Part shown: positions 9,299-19,115 of the stretch, one piece after another
How the letters are laid out: every line of letters begins with the position of its first letter
How positions within the stretch are numbered: the stretch's first letter is position 1
NCBI GenBank assembly: GCA_017882605.1
Contig: JADGPE010000020.1
Span: 1-34,693 of the forward strand
DNA: 34,693 bases
Source of the DNA: Thermoleophilia bacterium
Lineage (GTDB): Bacteria; Actinomycetota; Thermoleophilia; Gaiellales; Gaiellaceae
Direction of reading: 5' to 3'
Position numbers and translations under genes: made by a program
The notes under the pieces: generated by a model
What the model saw: only the letters and a program-made list of their open reading frames with translations
The model's database searches: none
Told to the model about the DNA's origin: nothing

Positions 9299-10241
9299 CC
9301 CTTGACGGAACCTGCGGTCAGCCCGCTGACGATCCAGCGCTGCAGGAACATGAACAGCGCCGCCACGGGTAGGGCCGCGAGCAGCGCTCCGGCCGCGAAC
9401 GGCCCCCACACCTTGTCGTACGAGTTGCTGATGAAGAGCTGCATGCCGACGGGCAGGGTCTTGTGGCTCGTCGTCTGGAGGATCGTGGAGGCGATCACGA
9501 ACTCGTTGAGCGTGAAGACGAATGAGATCAGCGCCACGACTGCGAGCACCGGCGCGGCGAGTGGCATCACGACGCCCCAGAAGATCTGCGCCGCGGTCGC
9601 CCCGTCGACGCGCGCGGACTCGTCGAGCTCGGTCGGGATCGTGTCGAAGAAGCCCTTGATCAGCCACGCCTGGACGCCCATGGCGCCGCCGAGGTAGACG
9701 ATCACCACCGCGGCGAGCTTGTCGAGCCCGATCTGCGGGAAGACTTCTCCCACGTTGAGCACGATCAGATAGATCGCCGCGACGGCCACGAACTGGGGGA
9801 ACATCTGGATCAGCAGCAGCCCCATCATCCCGCCGCGTCGCCCTTTGAAGCGGAAGCGGCTGAATGCGTAGGCGGCGAGCGCTCCGAGCACCGTCGTCGC
9901 CAAGGCGGTCAGGAGCGAGATCAGCATCGAGTTGAGGAACCAGTGCGGATAAGGCGCGTCCTGCTTGGCGCCGGTGTTGCCCTTGACGTTGTTGTGCAAC
10001 AGGCTTCCGAAGTTGTGCAGCGTCACATGCGAGGGAATCACCTGTGCGCTCTGGAGCGAGCTGTTGCTGTTGAAGCTGGATGACACGATGTAAACGACCG
10101 GGAAGAGCGCGGCGCACATTGCGACCACGCCGACGGCGTGCCGCCACCACGTGTCCTTGAACTTCAAGCGTGAACGCGGGTGCTTGACCGCGGCTGCCGC
10201 GGCAGGAGCGGCCGCGGTCGTCGATGCAAGCTCGCTGCTGC

Positions 10242-10245
<4 letters not shown>
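9295..10245 (-). CDS. malG: Maltose/maltodextrin ABC transporter permease MalG
   Basis: A 316-residue inner-membrane permease of the binding-protein-dependent family with about six membrane segments. The ATPase-docking EAA loop is clear (ELDESARVDGATAAQIFWGV). The C-terminus ends GLTAGSVKG, a conserved ending of MalG-type permeases that reaches towards the ATPases. The start is ATG 10245 (MSSSELAS), which overlaps the malF stop as ATGA; the longer ORF in the track covers malF in another frame. The N-terminus carries an Ala-rich cytoplasmic stretch. A roughly 50-residue segment after the first membrane helix is extracytoplasmic. It pairs with MalF. Confidence 0.95.
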
Positions 10246-11879
<1,634 letters not shown>

Positions 11880-11900
11880 GGACCGGGTTGGTTGGAAAGC

Positions 11901-11928
11901 GGAGCGGGCGCCCGCGGGCGCCCGCTCC
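11901..11928 (-). terminator. 28-base perfect palindrome between malE and malF
   Basis: GGAGCGGGCGCCC and GGGCGCCCGCTCC flank a central GC, so all 28 bases are self-complementary. The RNA would form a 12-13 bp all-GC-rich hairpin right after the malE stop. No T-run follows on the minus strand. It is better seen as an intercistronic stabiliser or partial terminator, giving more binding protein than permease, than as a full stop. Confidence 0.65.
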
Positions 11929-11943
11929 GTCTGTGTGGTTCAG

Positions 11944-13176
11944 CTAGCCGATCTTGTACGAGATCGCACGAGCCGCGCCCTTGAAGGAGCGCGCTGCCGG
12001 CATTGCGCCTGCGCCCTTCGTCGAGCGGACCCACGCCTGGCCGAGATCGCTCCAGACACTGCTCATCTGGGGGATGTTCGGCATCGGGACGCCGCCCTTG
12101 CTGGCCTTGCCGAACTGGGCCAGGATCGGGTCGGTCGCCTTCGCCTTGATGTTCGCCGGTGCGCGGCCGCCTGCAGCTGCGAGCTGCGTCTGGGCCGACG
12201 GCGTCGTGAAGTAGTTCACGACGAGATCCTTCGCAGCCGTGTCGACGTTGTGCGTCGAAGCGAACTTGGTGACCATCATCCCGTTGACGCCGAGGAACGG
12301 CACGGATGCCTGGCTGATCGCGGGCACCTGGATGACCTTGAACGACACTCCGGCCTTCTGGATGTCGGAGACGGCCCACGGGCCGGTGATCCAGAACGGC
12401 GTCTGCGACTTCGTGAATGCGGTGTCGCAGACCGAATAGTCGGTCTTCGAGTTGATCAGGCCTTCCTTGTTCCACTTGTCGATCAGCTTCGAGTTCTTGA
12501 TGAAGGTCGGGTTCGCGACTCCGACGTCCTTCGGGTTCAGGTTTCCGGCCTTGTTGGTGCCGAAGACGTAGCCACCGAGGCCGGAGAAGAACGGGTACAT
12601 GTGGTACGCGTCTCCGCCCGAGCCCTGCTGGACGCAGATGCCGAAGGACAGGTGCGCCTTCTTCTTGGCCGCGAGCGCCTCGCTCTCGAGCTGTGCGAAG
12701 GTCGTCGGGATCTTTGCGAGCTTCGTGTTCACGAGCAGGCCGATGTTCTCGATCTGCACCGGGATGCCGTAGAGCTTCTTGACGGCGGTACCGTACGAGA
12801 ACGCGTCGAGCGTGTACTTCGGGAACTGCGCCGACACGGCTTTGCTCGGGAAGAGCGGCTCGACCAGACCGTTCGCGGCCAGCTGGCCGGTCCAGTCGTG
12901 TGCAGCCACGACGACGTCAGGGGCGTCGGCCGCCGCGACGGTGCCGAGCGCCGTCTCGATCGAGCCGAAGTCCTTCGTCACGACCTGGATCGTTGCGCCG
13001 TTCGACGCAGCCCAGGCATTCGCGACCTTGCCGACGGAGGCTGCGCGATTCGCATCGGTCCAGATGACGATCGTCGGCCCCGCCTTGTGTGACGCAATCG
13101 CGGACGTTGCAGCCACGGCGCAGACCGTCGCGACCAGGCCAAGCACCGCCCACATGCGCTTGAGGGAGTTGTGCAT
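11944..13176 (-). CDS. malE: Maltose/maltodextrin-binding protein MalE
   Basis: A 410-residue extracellular solute-binding protein (family 1). The signal peptide MHNSLKRMWAVLGLV leads to an Ala/Ser-rich cleavage region near residue 28. A Cys lies in it, but the residue before it is Val, so it is not a good lipobox. The mature start PTIVIWTDANRAASVGK matches the first strand of MalE-type proteins, and the YVFGTN and NYFTTP regions also fit. The start is ATG 13176 with GGAAGG upstream; the track ORF starts 222 bp further out, across the divergent promoter. It delivers maltodextrins to MalFG. It is the first gene of the operon, 203 bp from the divergent aminotransferase gene. Confidence 0.93.
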   Translation of the reverse strand: MHNSLKRMWAVLGLVATVCAVAATSAIASHKAGPTIVIWTDANRAASVGKVANAWAASNGATIQVVTKDFGSIETALGTVAAADAPDVVVAAHDWTGQLAANGLVEPLFPSKAVSAQFPKYTLDAFSYGTAVKKLYGIPVQIENIGLLVNTKLAKIPTTFAQLESEALAAKKKAHLSFGICVQQGSGGDAYHMYPFFSGLGGYVFGTNKAGNLNPKDVGVANPTFIKNSKLIDKWNKEGLINSKTDYSVCDTAFTKSQTPFWITGPWAVSDIQKAGVSFKVIQVPAISQASVPFLGVNGMMVTKFASTHNVDTAAKDLVVNYFTTPSAQTQLAAAGGRAPANIKAKATDPILAQFGKASKGGVPMPNIPQMSSVWSDLGQAWVRSTKGAGAMPAARSFKGAARAISYKIG

Positions 13177-13248
13177 CAGAAGTTTCGCCCTTCCGGTCTT
13201 TGGGGATCGAGCTACGACACGGGCCAGCTGGGGGCAGGCACCGCAGCA

Positions 13249-13278
13249 AGTGTAGTAAGCCACTGGCGAATACCGCAA
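13249..13278 (-). promoter_or_regulatory. Putative sigma-A-type promoter for the malE operon
   Basis: On the minus strand a -35 TTGCGG (13278-13273) and a -10 TACACT (13254-13249) are 18 bases apart, giving a leader of about 65 bases before malE. It is the best match I see in the intergenic region. Confidence 0.4.
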
Positions 13279-13305
13279 TGGGCCGCATCTACGGGCTTCG
13301 GCACC

Positions 13306-13316
13306 GTAGGACCTAC
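13306..13316. promoter_or_regulatory. Palindrome GTAGGACCTAC between malE and the aminotransferase gene
   Basis: A perfect 5+1+5 dyad, about 30 bp upstream of the malE -35 and about 50 bp upstream of the rightward -10. A second palindrome, TGCATGCA, is at 13341-13348. Either could bind a regulator; no regulator gene of the malR/LacI type is present in the window. Confidence 0.3.
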
Positions 13317-13379
13317 CGATGTGTGCAAGGCGGTCATTCATGCATGCAGGCGAGCCGTCTCCTCCGCTACGCTCGTTCC

Positions 13380-14693
13380 ATGGCCACGACGCGCACAATC
13401 GACCTCCGGACCGAGGTCCCGGGGCCTCGCTCTCGCGAGGTGCTCGACCGTCTCACGGCGAGCGTCGCCGCGCCGCTCGCGATCACGTTCCCGATCGTCG
13501 CTGCGGATGCCAGAGGCGCGACGATCACCGATCTCGACGGGAACACCTTCATCGACTTCGCGGGCGGCGTCGGCTGCCTGAACGTCGGCCATTCGCATCC
13601 CCACGTCGTTCAGGCCGCGCAGGAGCAGCTCGAGCACTTCAGCCACACCGATTTCACCGTTGTGCCGTACGAGAACTACGCCTCCCTCGCGGAGCGCCTG
13701 CTGGCCAAGGCTCCGATCAGCGGCCCGACCAAGGCGGCGTTCTTCAACGCGGGCACGGAGGCAGTGGAAAACGCGGTCAAGTTCGCGCGGGCCTTCACCG
13801 GCCGCCCGGCGGTGATCGGCTTCGAGGGGGCGTTCCACGGCCGCACCTATCTGTCGCTCGCGCTGACATCGAAGACCCACCCGTACAAGCAGGGTCTCGG
13901 GCCGTTCGCGCCCGAGGTCTACCGCGTTCCCTTCCCGAACGCGTTCCGCGGGCCGACGACCGGGGAGGCGCTGGCTGCGCTGCGCCGGGCACTCTCGACG
14001 CTCGTCGCTGCAGAGGACGTCGCTGCGATCGTTTTCGAGCCTGTTCAGGGCGAGGGCGGGTTCATCCCGGCCTCGCGCGAGTTCGTCGAAGGGCTCCGTG
14101 AGCTTTGCGACGAGCACGGCATCGTCCTCGTCTGCGACGAGGTCCAGAGCGGCTTTGCGCGCACCGGCCGGTTCTTCGCGATCGAGCATTTCGGCGTCGA
14201 GCCCGACCTGATCACCGTCGCGAAGTCGATCGCGATGGGGCTCCCGCTCTCCGGCGTCCTCGGCCGGGCGGAGATCATGGACGCGCCCGTCGCCGGCGGC
14301 GTCGGCGGCACCTACGTCGGCAACCCGGTCGCGATCGCGGCCGCGCTCGCCGTGCTCGACGTGATCGAGGATGAAGGCCTGGTCGACCGGTCGGCCGCGA
14401 TCGGCGACACGATGCGGGCGCGGCTCGAGGCGTGGCAGGGCCGCTGGCCCCAGATCGGTGACGTGCGCGGGCTCGGCGGGATGCTGGCGATCGAGCTCGT
14501 CGAGGACGGCAACGTCCCGGCGACAGGGCTCGCCTCGCAGGTCGTCGAAGAGGCCCTGGCCCGTGGCCTGCTGCTCCTCAAGGCGGGCGTGGCCGGGAAC
14601 TGCATTCGGGTGCTCGTCCCGCTCGTGATCTCGGACTTCGAGCTCGACGAGGCGCTCGACGTGTGGGAAGCCGCCCTCGAGGCTGTGCTTTAA
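13380..14693 (+). CDS. gabT: Class III aminotransferase, 4-aminobutyrate aminotransferase-like
   Basis: A 437-residue pyridoxal-phosphate enzyme, fold type I, class III. GTEAVENAVKFAR binds the cofactor phosphate, FEGAFHGRT stacks on the ring, D253 in VCDEVQSGF contacts the pyridine nitrogen, and K282 in TVAKSIAMGLP is the Schiff-base lysine. The overall pattern is that of GABA:2-oxoglutarate aminotransferase. Related omega-aminotransferases (ornithine, acetylornithine, 5-aminovalerate) cannot be excluded. I chose ATG 13380 (MATTRTIDL); the track ORF from 13200 runs over the malE promoter. There is no Shine-Dalgarno; TACGCT lies 6 bases before the ATG, so the transcript is probably leaderless. 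No succinate-semialdehyde dehydrogenase lies nearby. Confidence 0.88.
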   Translation: MATTRTIDLRTEVPGPRSREVLDRLTASVAAPLAITFPIVAADARGATITDLDGNTFIDFAGGVGCLNVGHSHPHVVQAAQEQLEHFSHTDFTVVPYENYASLAERLLAKAPISGPTKAAFFNAGTEAVENAVKFARAFTGRPAVIGFEGAFHGRTYLSLALTSKTHPYKQGLGPFAPEVYRVPFPNAFRGPTTGEALAALRRALSTLVAAEDVAAIVFEPVQGEGGFIPASREFVEGLRELCDEHGIVLVCDEVQSGFARTGRFFAIEHFGVEPDLITVAKSIAMGLPLSGVLGRAEIMDAPVAGGVGGTYVGNPVAIAAALAVLDVIEDEGLVDRSAAIGDTMRARLEAWQGRWPQIGDVRGLGGMLAIELVEDGNVPATGLASQVVEEALARGLLLLKAGVAGNCIRVLVPLVISDFELDEALDVWEAALEAVL

Positions 14694-14724
14694 GCAAACA
14701 GGCCGGGGGTAGGGTCACCCCGCA

Positions 14725-16158
14725 ATGGTCGGCCAGGTTCTCTCAGACCGCTACGAGCTCGAAGAGCTCGTCGGCAGCGGTGGCATGTCGAGCGTCTTTC
14801 GCGCGCACGATCGACTGCTCGATCGCAAGGTCGCGCTGAAGGTCCTGCACCAGCAGTACACCGACGACGCCGGATACGTCGAGCGCTTCCGCCACGAAGC
14901 GCGGGCGGTCGCGGCGCTCTCACATCCGAACATCGTCACGGTGATCGACCGCGGCGAACACGGCGGGCGCCAGTTCATCGTCTTCGAGTACATCGAGGGG
15001 GAGAACCTCAAGGAGCTGATCCAGCGGCGTGGCCCGACGCCGGTCGCGACCGCCCTCGAGCTCGCCATGCAGATCTCGCGCGGTCTCTCGTTCGCGCACC
15101 GGCAGGGTCTCGTTCATCGCGACGTCAAGCCGCAGAACGTCCTGCTCAACGGCGACGGCCAGGCGAAGGTGACCGACTTCGGCATCGCGCGCTCCCTCGA
15201 CGTGCAGCATGGGATGACCCAGACCGGCACCGTCCTCGGCACCTCCGACTACATCGCGCCGGAGCAGGCGCAAGGCCAGCGGGTCGACGAGCACACGGAC
15301 GTCTATTCGCTCGGTGTCGTCCTCTATGAGCTGCTGACGGGCGAGGTGCCGTTCCCCGGTGAGAACTTCGTCGCGGTTGCGATGCGCCACATCAACGAGG
15401 CGCCGCCGCCGATTCGCGACAAGCGCCCCGACGTCTCGCAGCGCCTCGAGGCGGCCGTGCAGAAGGCGATGGCCAAGGAGCCGGACGACCGGTTTCCGAG
15501 CATGGCCGACTTCTGCCGCGAGCTCGAGGCGTGCCAGGCCGAGGAGCAGGGGGCCACGCAGGTGATCACGCCTGCGCGAGGCGCAACGCGTCCCCGCCGT
15601 CGCGCACGCGCCGTCTCGCCGTGGCCGCTCCTCGTCGTGCTGGCGGCGCTGATCGCGATCGGCGCGGTGATCGCAGCTCTCGTCTGGCACAGCGGCACCG
15701 GTGTGTTCTCGATCGACCACCCGGGGGGTAGCGGCGCGGGCGGCGTGGTTCCGCTGCACGGCGTCGGGGCCCACGACCCCTACGGCACGAACGGCGAGAA
15801 CGGCGCCGTGGCGAAGCTCGCGACCGACGGCGTCGCGTCGACCTACTGGTCGACCGAGCAGTACTACGACGCGCCGAACCTCGACAAGCCCGGCGTCGGG
15901 CTCGTGCTCGACGCCGGGAAGAGCGTCCAGCTGCACGAGCTCGGGATCGCGTCGGGAACGCCGGGCTTCACGGCCGAGATCAGGGCGGGGAACTCGATGT
16001 CGGGGCCGTTCCCGGACGTCGTTTCGTCGCCGCAGCAGGCCGGGGCGCGGACGACCTTCGCGATCGGCGGTGGACCTCACCGCTACTACGAGGTCTGGAT
16101 CACGCGTCTCGGGCAAGGCTTCAACACGGCCCAGATCAACGAGATCAGCGCGAGCTAG
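14725..16158 (+). CDS. Membrane Ser/Thr protein kinase with extracellular discoidin-like domain
   Basis: A 477-residue receptor-like kinase. The kinase domain (about 10-270) is complete: Gly loop GSGGMSS, K39 in VALKVL, HRDVKPQN (131-138), DFG (151-153), activation loop with several Thr, APE (178-180). After an Arg-rich linker there is one membrane helix (about 299-321). The extracellular part (about 340-477) has no PASTA repeats. It looks like an F5/8-type C/discoidin-like sugar-binding fold: DPYGTNGENG, LATDGVASTYWSTEQYY and PGVGLVLDAG recall the extracytoplasmic end of the mycobacterial MurJ/MviN protein Rv3910. It probably senses wall or surface glycans. TAGGGT lies 9 bases before the ATG. 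Its stop abuts the ddl stop with no gap. Confidence 0.9.
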   Translation: MVGQVLSDRYELEELVGSGGMSSVFRAHDRLLDRKVALKVLHQQYTDDAGYVERFRHEARAVAALSHPNIVTVIDRGEHGGRQFIVFEYIEGENLKELIQRRGPTPVATALELAMQISRGLSFAHRQGLVHRDVKPQNVLLNGDGQAKVTDFGIARSLDVQHGMTQTGTVLGTSDYIAPEQAQGQRVDEHTDVYSLGVVLYELLTGEVPFPGENFVAVAMRHINEAPPPIRDKRPDVSQRLEAAVQKAMAKEPDDRFPSMADFCRELEACQAEEQGATQVITPARGATRPRRRARAVSPWPLLVVLAALIAIGAVIAALVWHSGTGVFSIDHPGGSGAGGVVPLHGVGAHDPYGTNGENGAVAKLATDGVASTYWSTEQYYDAPNLDKPGVGLVLDAGKSVQLHELGIASGTPGFTAEIRAGNSMSGPFPDVVSSPQQAGARTTFAIGGGPHRYYEVWITRLGQGFNTAQINEISAS

Positions 16159-17154
16159 TCAAAAGCGCAGCTGCCGTCGCCGTTCGAAGCGCTCGACCGC
16201 GAGGTCGGCCAGACGCTCGAGGAGCTCGGCGTAGCCGATCCCCGACGCGTCGAACAGCCGCGCATACACACTCGTCGAGGTGAAGCCCGGGATCGTGTTC
16301 AGTTCGTTGACGAGCACCTCGCCGTCGTCGCGGACGAAGAGGTCGGCTCGCGCCATCCCTTCGCACTCGGTTGCGACGAACGACCGCACCGCCAGCTCCT
16401 GCGCGCGTTCGATCTGCCCCTCGGTGAGCCGCGCGGGCACGATCAGGTCCATCTCGCCTTCGTCGTACTTCGCTTCGTAGTCGTACCATTCGTTGTGCGT
16501 GACGACGATCTCGCCCGGCAGCGAAGCGATCGGCTTCCGGTTTCCGAGCACGCCGACCTCCACCTCGGCGCCCGAGACGAAGCGCTCGACGAGCACCTTC
16601 TCGTCGTGCTCGAAGGCCAACCGGACACCCTCTTGTAGTTCAGAAACACTGTGCGCCTTGGTGATCCCCACGCTCGAGCCGAGCCGGGCCGGCTTCACGA
16701 AGACCGGGTAGCCGAAGGGGTTGCGCGCTTCGTCGCCGAGGCGCAGCGTGATGTTCTCGGTCACCGGCACGCCGGCGTCGCGCAGCACGGCCTTGAACAC
16801 GTCCTTGTCCATGCAGAGCGCGGAGCCGAGCACGCCTGCGCCGACATAGGGGACGTTCGCGAGCTCGAGCAGCCCCTGCACCGTTCCGTCCTCGCCGAAC
16901 GGCCCGTGCAGCACCGGGAAGACGACGTCCACGCCCGAGAGGGTGGTCGCCACCTCCTGGCCGGGCAGGCGGTCGCCGCTCTCGATCGCCTTCGTTCCCG
17001 GCCCGAGCTGCCAATGCCCCTCGCGGTCGATCTGCACCGTCACGACTTCGTTGCCGCCCCGCTCGAGCGCGCCGACCACGCTGGCGGCGGACGCGATCGA
17101 GATCGGGTTCTCGCTCGAGCGGCCGCCGAGGATGACCGCGATCCTGCGGCTCAT
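16159..17154 (-). CDS. ddl: D-alanine--D-alanine ligase
   Basis: A 331-residue ATP-grasp enzyme that joins two D-alanines for the peptidoglycan stem peptide in the cytoplasm. Visible motifs: GGRSSE near the N-terminus, HGPFGEDGTVQG (substrate loop), KPARLGSSVGI (ATP binding), EGMARADLFV and NELNTIPGFT (metal and phosphate). The omega loop has YDYEAKY, with the Lys-Tyr pair that goes with D-Ala (not D-lactate) as second substrate. The start is ATG 17154, overlapping the pknB stop as ATGA. The 1035-residue track ORF is this frame run back through pknB and is not real. It is the last gene of the cell-wall operon, so substrate supply is tied to the kinase and transpeptidase genes. Confidence 0.95.
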   Translation of the reverse strand: MSRRIAVILGGRSSENPISIASAASVVGALERGGNEVVTVQIDREGHWQLGPGTKAIESGDRLPGQEVATTLSGVDVVFPVLHGPFGEDGTVQGLLELANVPYVGAGVLGSALCMDKDVFKAVLRDAGVPVTENITLRLGDEARNPFGYPVFVKPARLGSSVGITKAHSVSELQEGVRLAFEHDEKVLVERFVSGAEVEVGVLGNRKPIASLPGEIVVTHNEWYDYEAKYDEGEMDLIVPARLTEGQIERAQELAVRSFVATECEGMARADLFVRDDGEVLVNELNTIPGFTSTSVYARLFDASGIGYAELLERLADLAVERFERRRQLRF

Positions 17155-19103
17155 CCCGTGCTGGTCGGCGTCGTCGTCGTGCCACCGGGAGCGCCGCTCT
17201 GCAGCTGGCCGACGTGAATCGTCACGACCTCGCCCGCCTTGGCAGGTGATCCCGCCTTCGGGTCCTCGGATTGCACGATCCCATCCTGGTTCGGGTCGGT
17301 GACCGGGTCGAAGATCACCGCGGGCGTCAGGCCGGCGGCGGTGAGCAGCGCCTCGGCGTTCGCCTGGTTCGACCCGGTCACGTCGGGCACCTGCGTGCTC
17401 GCCGGCCCCTTCGAGACCGAGAGCGTGATCGTCGACCCCGCCGGCACCTGGGTGCCGGCCTGTGGGTTCTCGGCGACGACCGTGCCCTGCGGGAAGTCCG
17501 ACTGGACGTCGACACGAGAGACGACGAAGCCCTGCCCGTTCAGGGCCGACTTCGCATTCGCGAAGGGCTGCGTGGTCACGTCGGGCACGGGCACCGGCTT
17601 CGCGCCGCGAGAGACGTTGATCCGGACTCCCGTCCCCTTGTCGACCGTGTCGCCGGCGTGCGGCTGCTGCGCGGTCACCGTGTCCTGCTGGGCATCGGAG
17701 TAGATCCGCGCGATCTTCGGGTCGAGCCCCAGTTGGACGAGCGTCGCAACGGCGTTCGTCGTGTCCAGCCCGACGACGTTCGGTACTTGCACCTTCGGCT
17801 TGCCCGTCGAAACGGTGAGGGTGATCGTCGAGCCCTTGCCGACCTTCGAGCCGCCGCCCGGGTTCTCGCTCGAGACCTGGCCCTTGGCCACGGTGTCGCT
17901 CGGCGCCTTGACGACGCGCGGGTTCAGTCCGGCCTGTTGAAGCTTCTGCACCGCCAGCGGGCGCGCCATCAGCATCACGTCCGGCACCGCGATCGGCTTG
18001 TTGTTGTTCAGCTGGTCCTGGATCTTCATGTAGAGGAACCAGCCGCCGGCCGCACCGGCGATGATCAGCCCGAGGGCGAGCAGCCACGGCCAGATCGACC
18101 GGCCGCCCGGCGGCTCTTCGTAGTCGTAGTAGCCCGGCGAGCGGTAGGCCGGCGGCACGGGCGGCGGCGCCACCGCGGTTCGCGGACGCTGGACCATCGT
18201 CGCGGCGGTCGCGATGCCGCTGCCCGAGAGCACCTGGGTCATCGCGTCCTCGGTCTCGCGGGACACGGACACGCCACGCGCGACGCGCGCGAGGTCCGCG
18301 TCCATCTCCTCGGCGGAGTCGTAACGCTGCTCGGGGTCCTTGGCGAGCGCGCGCATCACGACGGCGTCGAGGTCGTGCGGCACCTCTGGCCGCAGCGTCG
18401 ACGGCGGCTCCGGAATCTGGGAGAGGTGCTTCATGGCGATCTCGACCGGGGTGTCGCCGGTGAACGGCACCGCCCCGGTGAGCATCTCGTAGAGCACGAT
18501 CCCGAGCGAGTACAGGTCGGAGCGGGGATCGACAGGCGCACCACGCGCCTGCTCCGGCGAGAGGTACTGCGCGGTGCCGACGATCGAGCCCGCCTCGGTC
18601 ATCTGGGACGCGCCCGAGCGAGCGATTCCGAAGTCCGTGACCTTCAGCCGTCCGTCGCCGCCGACGACGATGTTGTGCGGCTTGATGTCGCGGTGGACGA
18701 TGCCGTTGCGATGCGCGAACGAGAGCGCGCCGAGGATCTGGCGCGCGTAGTCGATCGCGATCGGGATCGGTGTCGGCCCGTTTCGGACGAGCAGCTCCTT
18801 GAGTGTCCGCCCGTCCAGGTACTCCATCGCGATGTAGTACGTCCCGGCGGCATGCCCGCGGTCGAAGATCGACACGATGTTCGGATGGTTGAGCCCGGCT
18901 GCGCTCTGCGCCTCGCGGCGGAACCGCTCGACGAACTGCTCGTCGGATGCGTGCCGGTCGTCGAGCAGCTTCAGAGCGACCAGACGTCCGAGCTCCTGGT
19001 CCTCGGCGAGATAGACGATCGCCATTCCGCCCGAGCCGAGCTTGCGCTTGATCACGTAGCGCTTGTCGAAGGTGCGGCCGATCATGGTGTCTGTCGAGGT
19101 CAT
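17151..19103 (-). CDS. pknB: PASTA-domain Ser/Thr protein kinase PknB
   Basis: A 650-residue transmembrane kinase, the main regulator of growth and division in actinobacteria. Kinase domain about 11-275: GSGGMAIVY loop, K45, HRDIKPHN (137-144), DFG (157-159), SPE (182-184). A Pro/Tyr-rich linker (about 305-335) precedes one membrane helix (about 337-358). Four PASTA repeats follow (about 370-640), each starting with a VPDV/VPNV-like motif, which bind muropeptides or lipid II outside the cell. A Thr/Pro-rich tail ends the protein. The start is ATG 19103; Met7 (MIGRTFDKRY) is an alternative. It lies 12 bp after pbpA; in mycobacteria pknA sits at this position. Likely targets include the two FHA proteins encoded upstream. 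Confidence 0.97.
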   Translation of the reverse strand: MTSTDTMIGRTFDKRYVIKRKLGSGGMAIVYLAEDQELGRLVALKLLDDRHASDEQFVERFRREAQSAAGLNHPNIVSIFDRGHAAGTYYIAMEYLDGRTLKELLVRNGPTPIPIAIDYARQILGALSFAHRNGIVHRDIKPHNIVVGGDGRLKVTDFGIARSGASQMTEAGSIVGTAQYLSPEQARGAPVDPRSDLYSLGIVLYEMLTGAVPFTGDTPVEIAMKHLSQIPEPPSTLRPEVPHDLDAVVMRALAKDPEQRYDSAEEMDADLARVARGVSVSRETEDAMTQVLSGSGIATAATMVQRPRTAVAPPPVPPAYRSPGYYDYEEPPGGRSIWPWLLALGLIIAGAAGGWFLYMKIQDQLNNNKPIAVPDVMLMARPLAVQKLQQAGLNPRVVKAPSDTVAKGQVSSENPGGGSKVGKGSTITLTVSTGKPKVQVPNVVGLDTTNAVATLVQLGLDPKIARIYSDAQQDTVTAQQPHAGDTVDKGTGVRINVSRGAKPVPVPDVTTQPFANAKSALNGQGFVVSRVDVQSDFPQGTVVAENPQAGTQVPAGSTITLSVSKGPASTQVPDVTGSNQANAEALLTAAGLTPAVIFDPVTDPNQDGIVQSEDPKAGSPAKAGEVVTIHVGQLQSGAPGGTTTTPTSTG

Positions 19104-19115
19104 ACGATTCCGGCT

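Noticed and set aside
7496-10150. 884-aa minus-strand ORF as a permease-amylase fusion
   Set aside because: The N-terminal part is malG in another frame; the GH13 gene starts at 9298 in an ATGA overlap.
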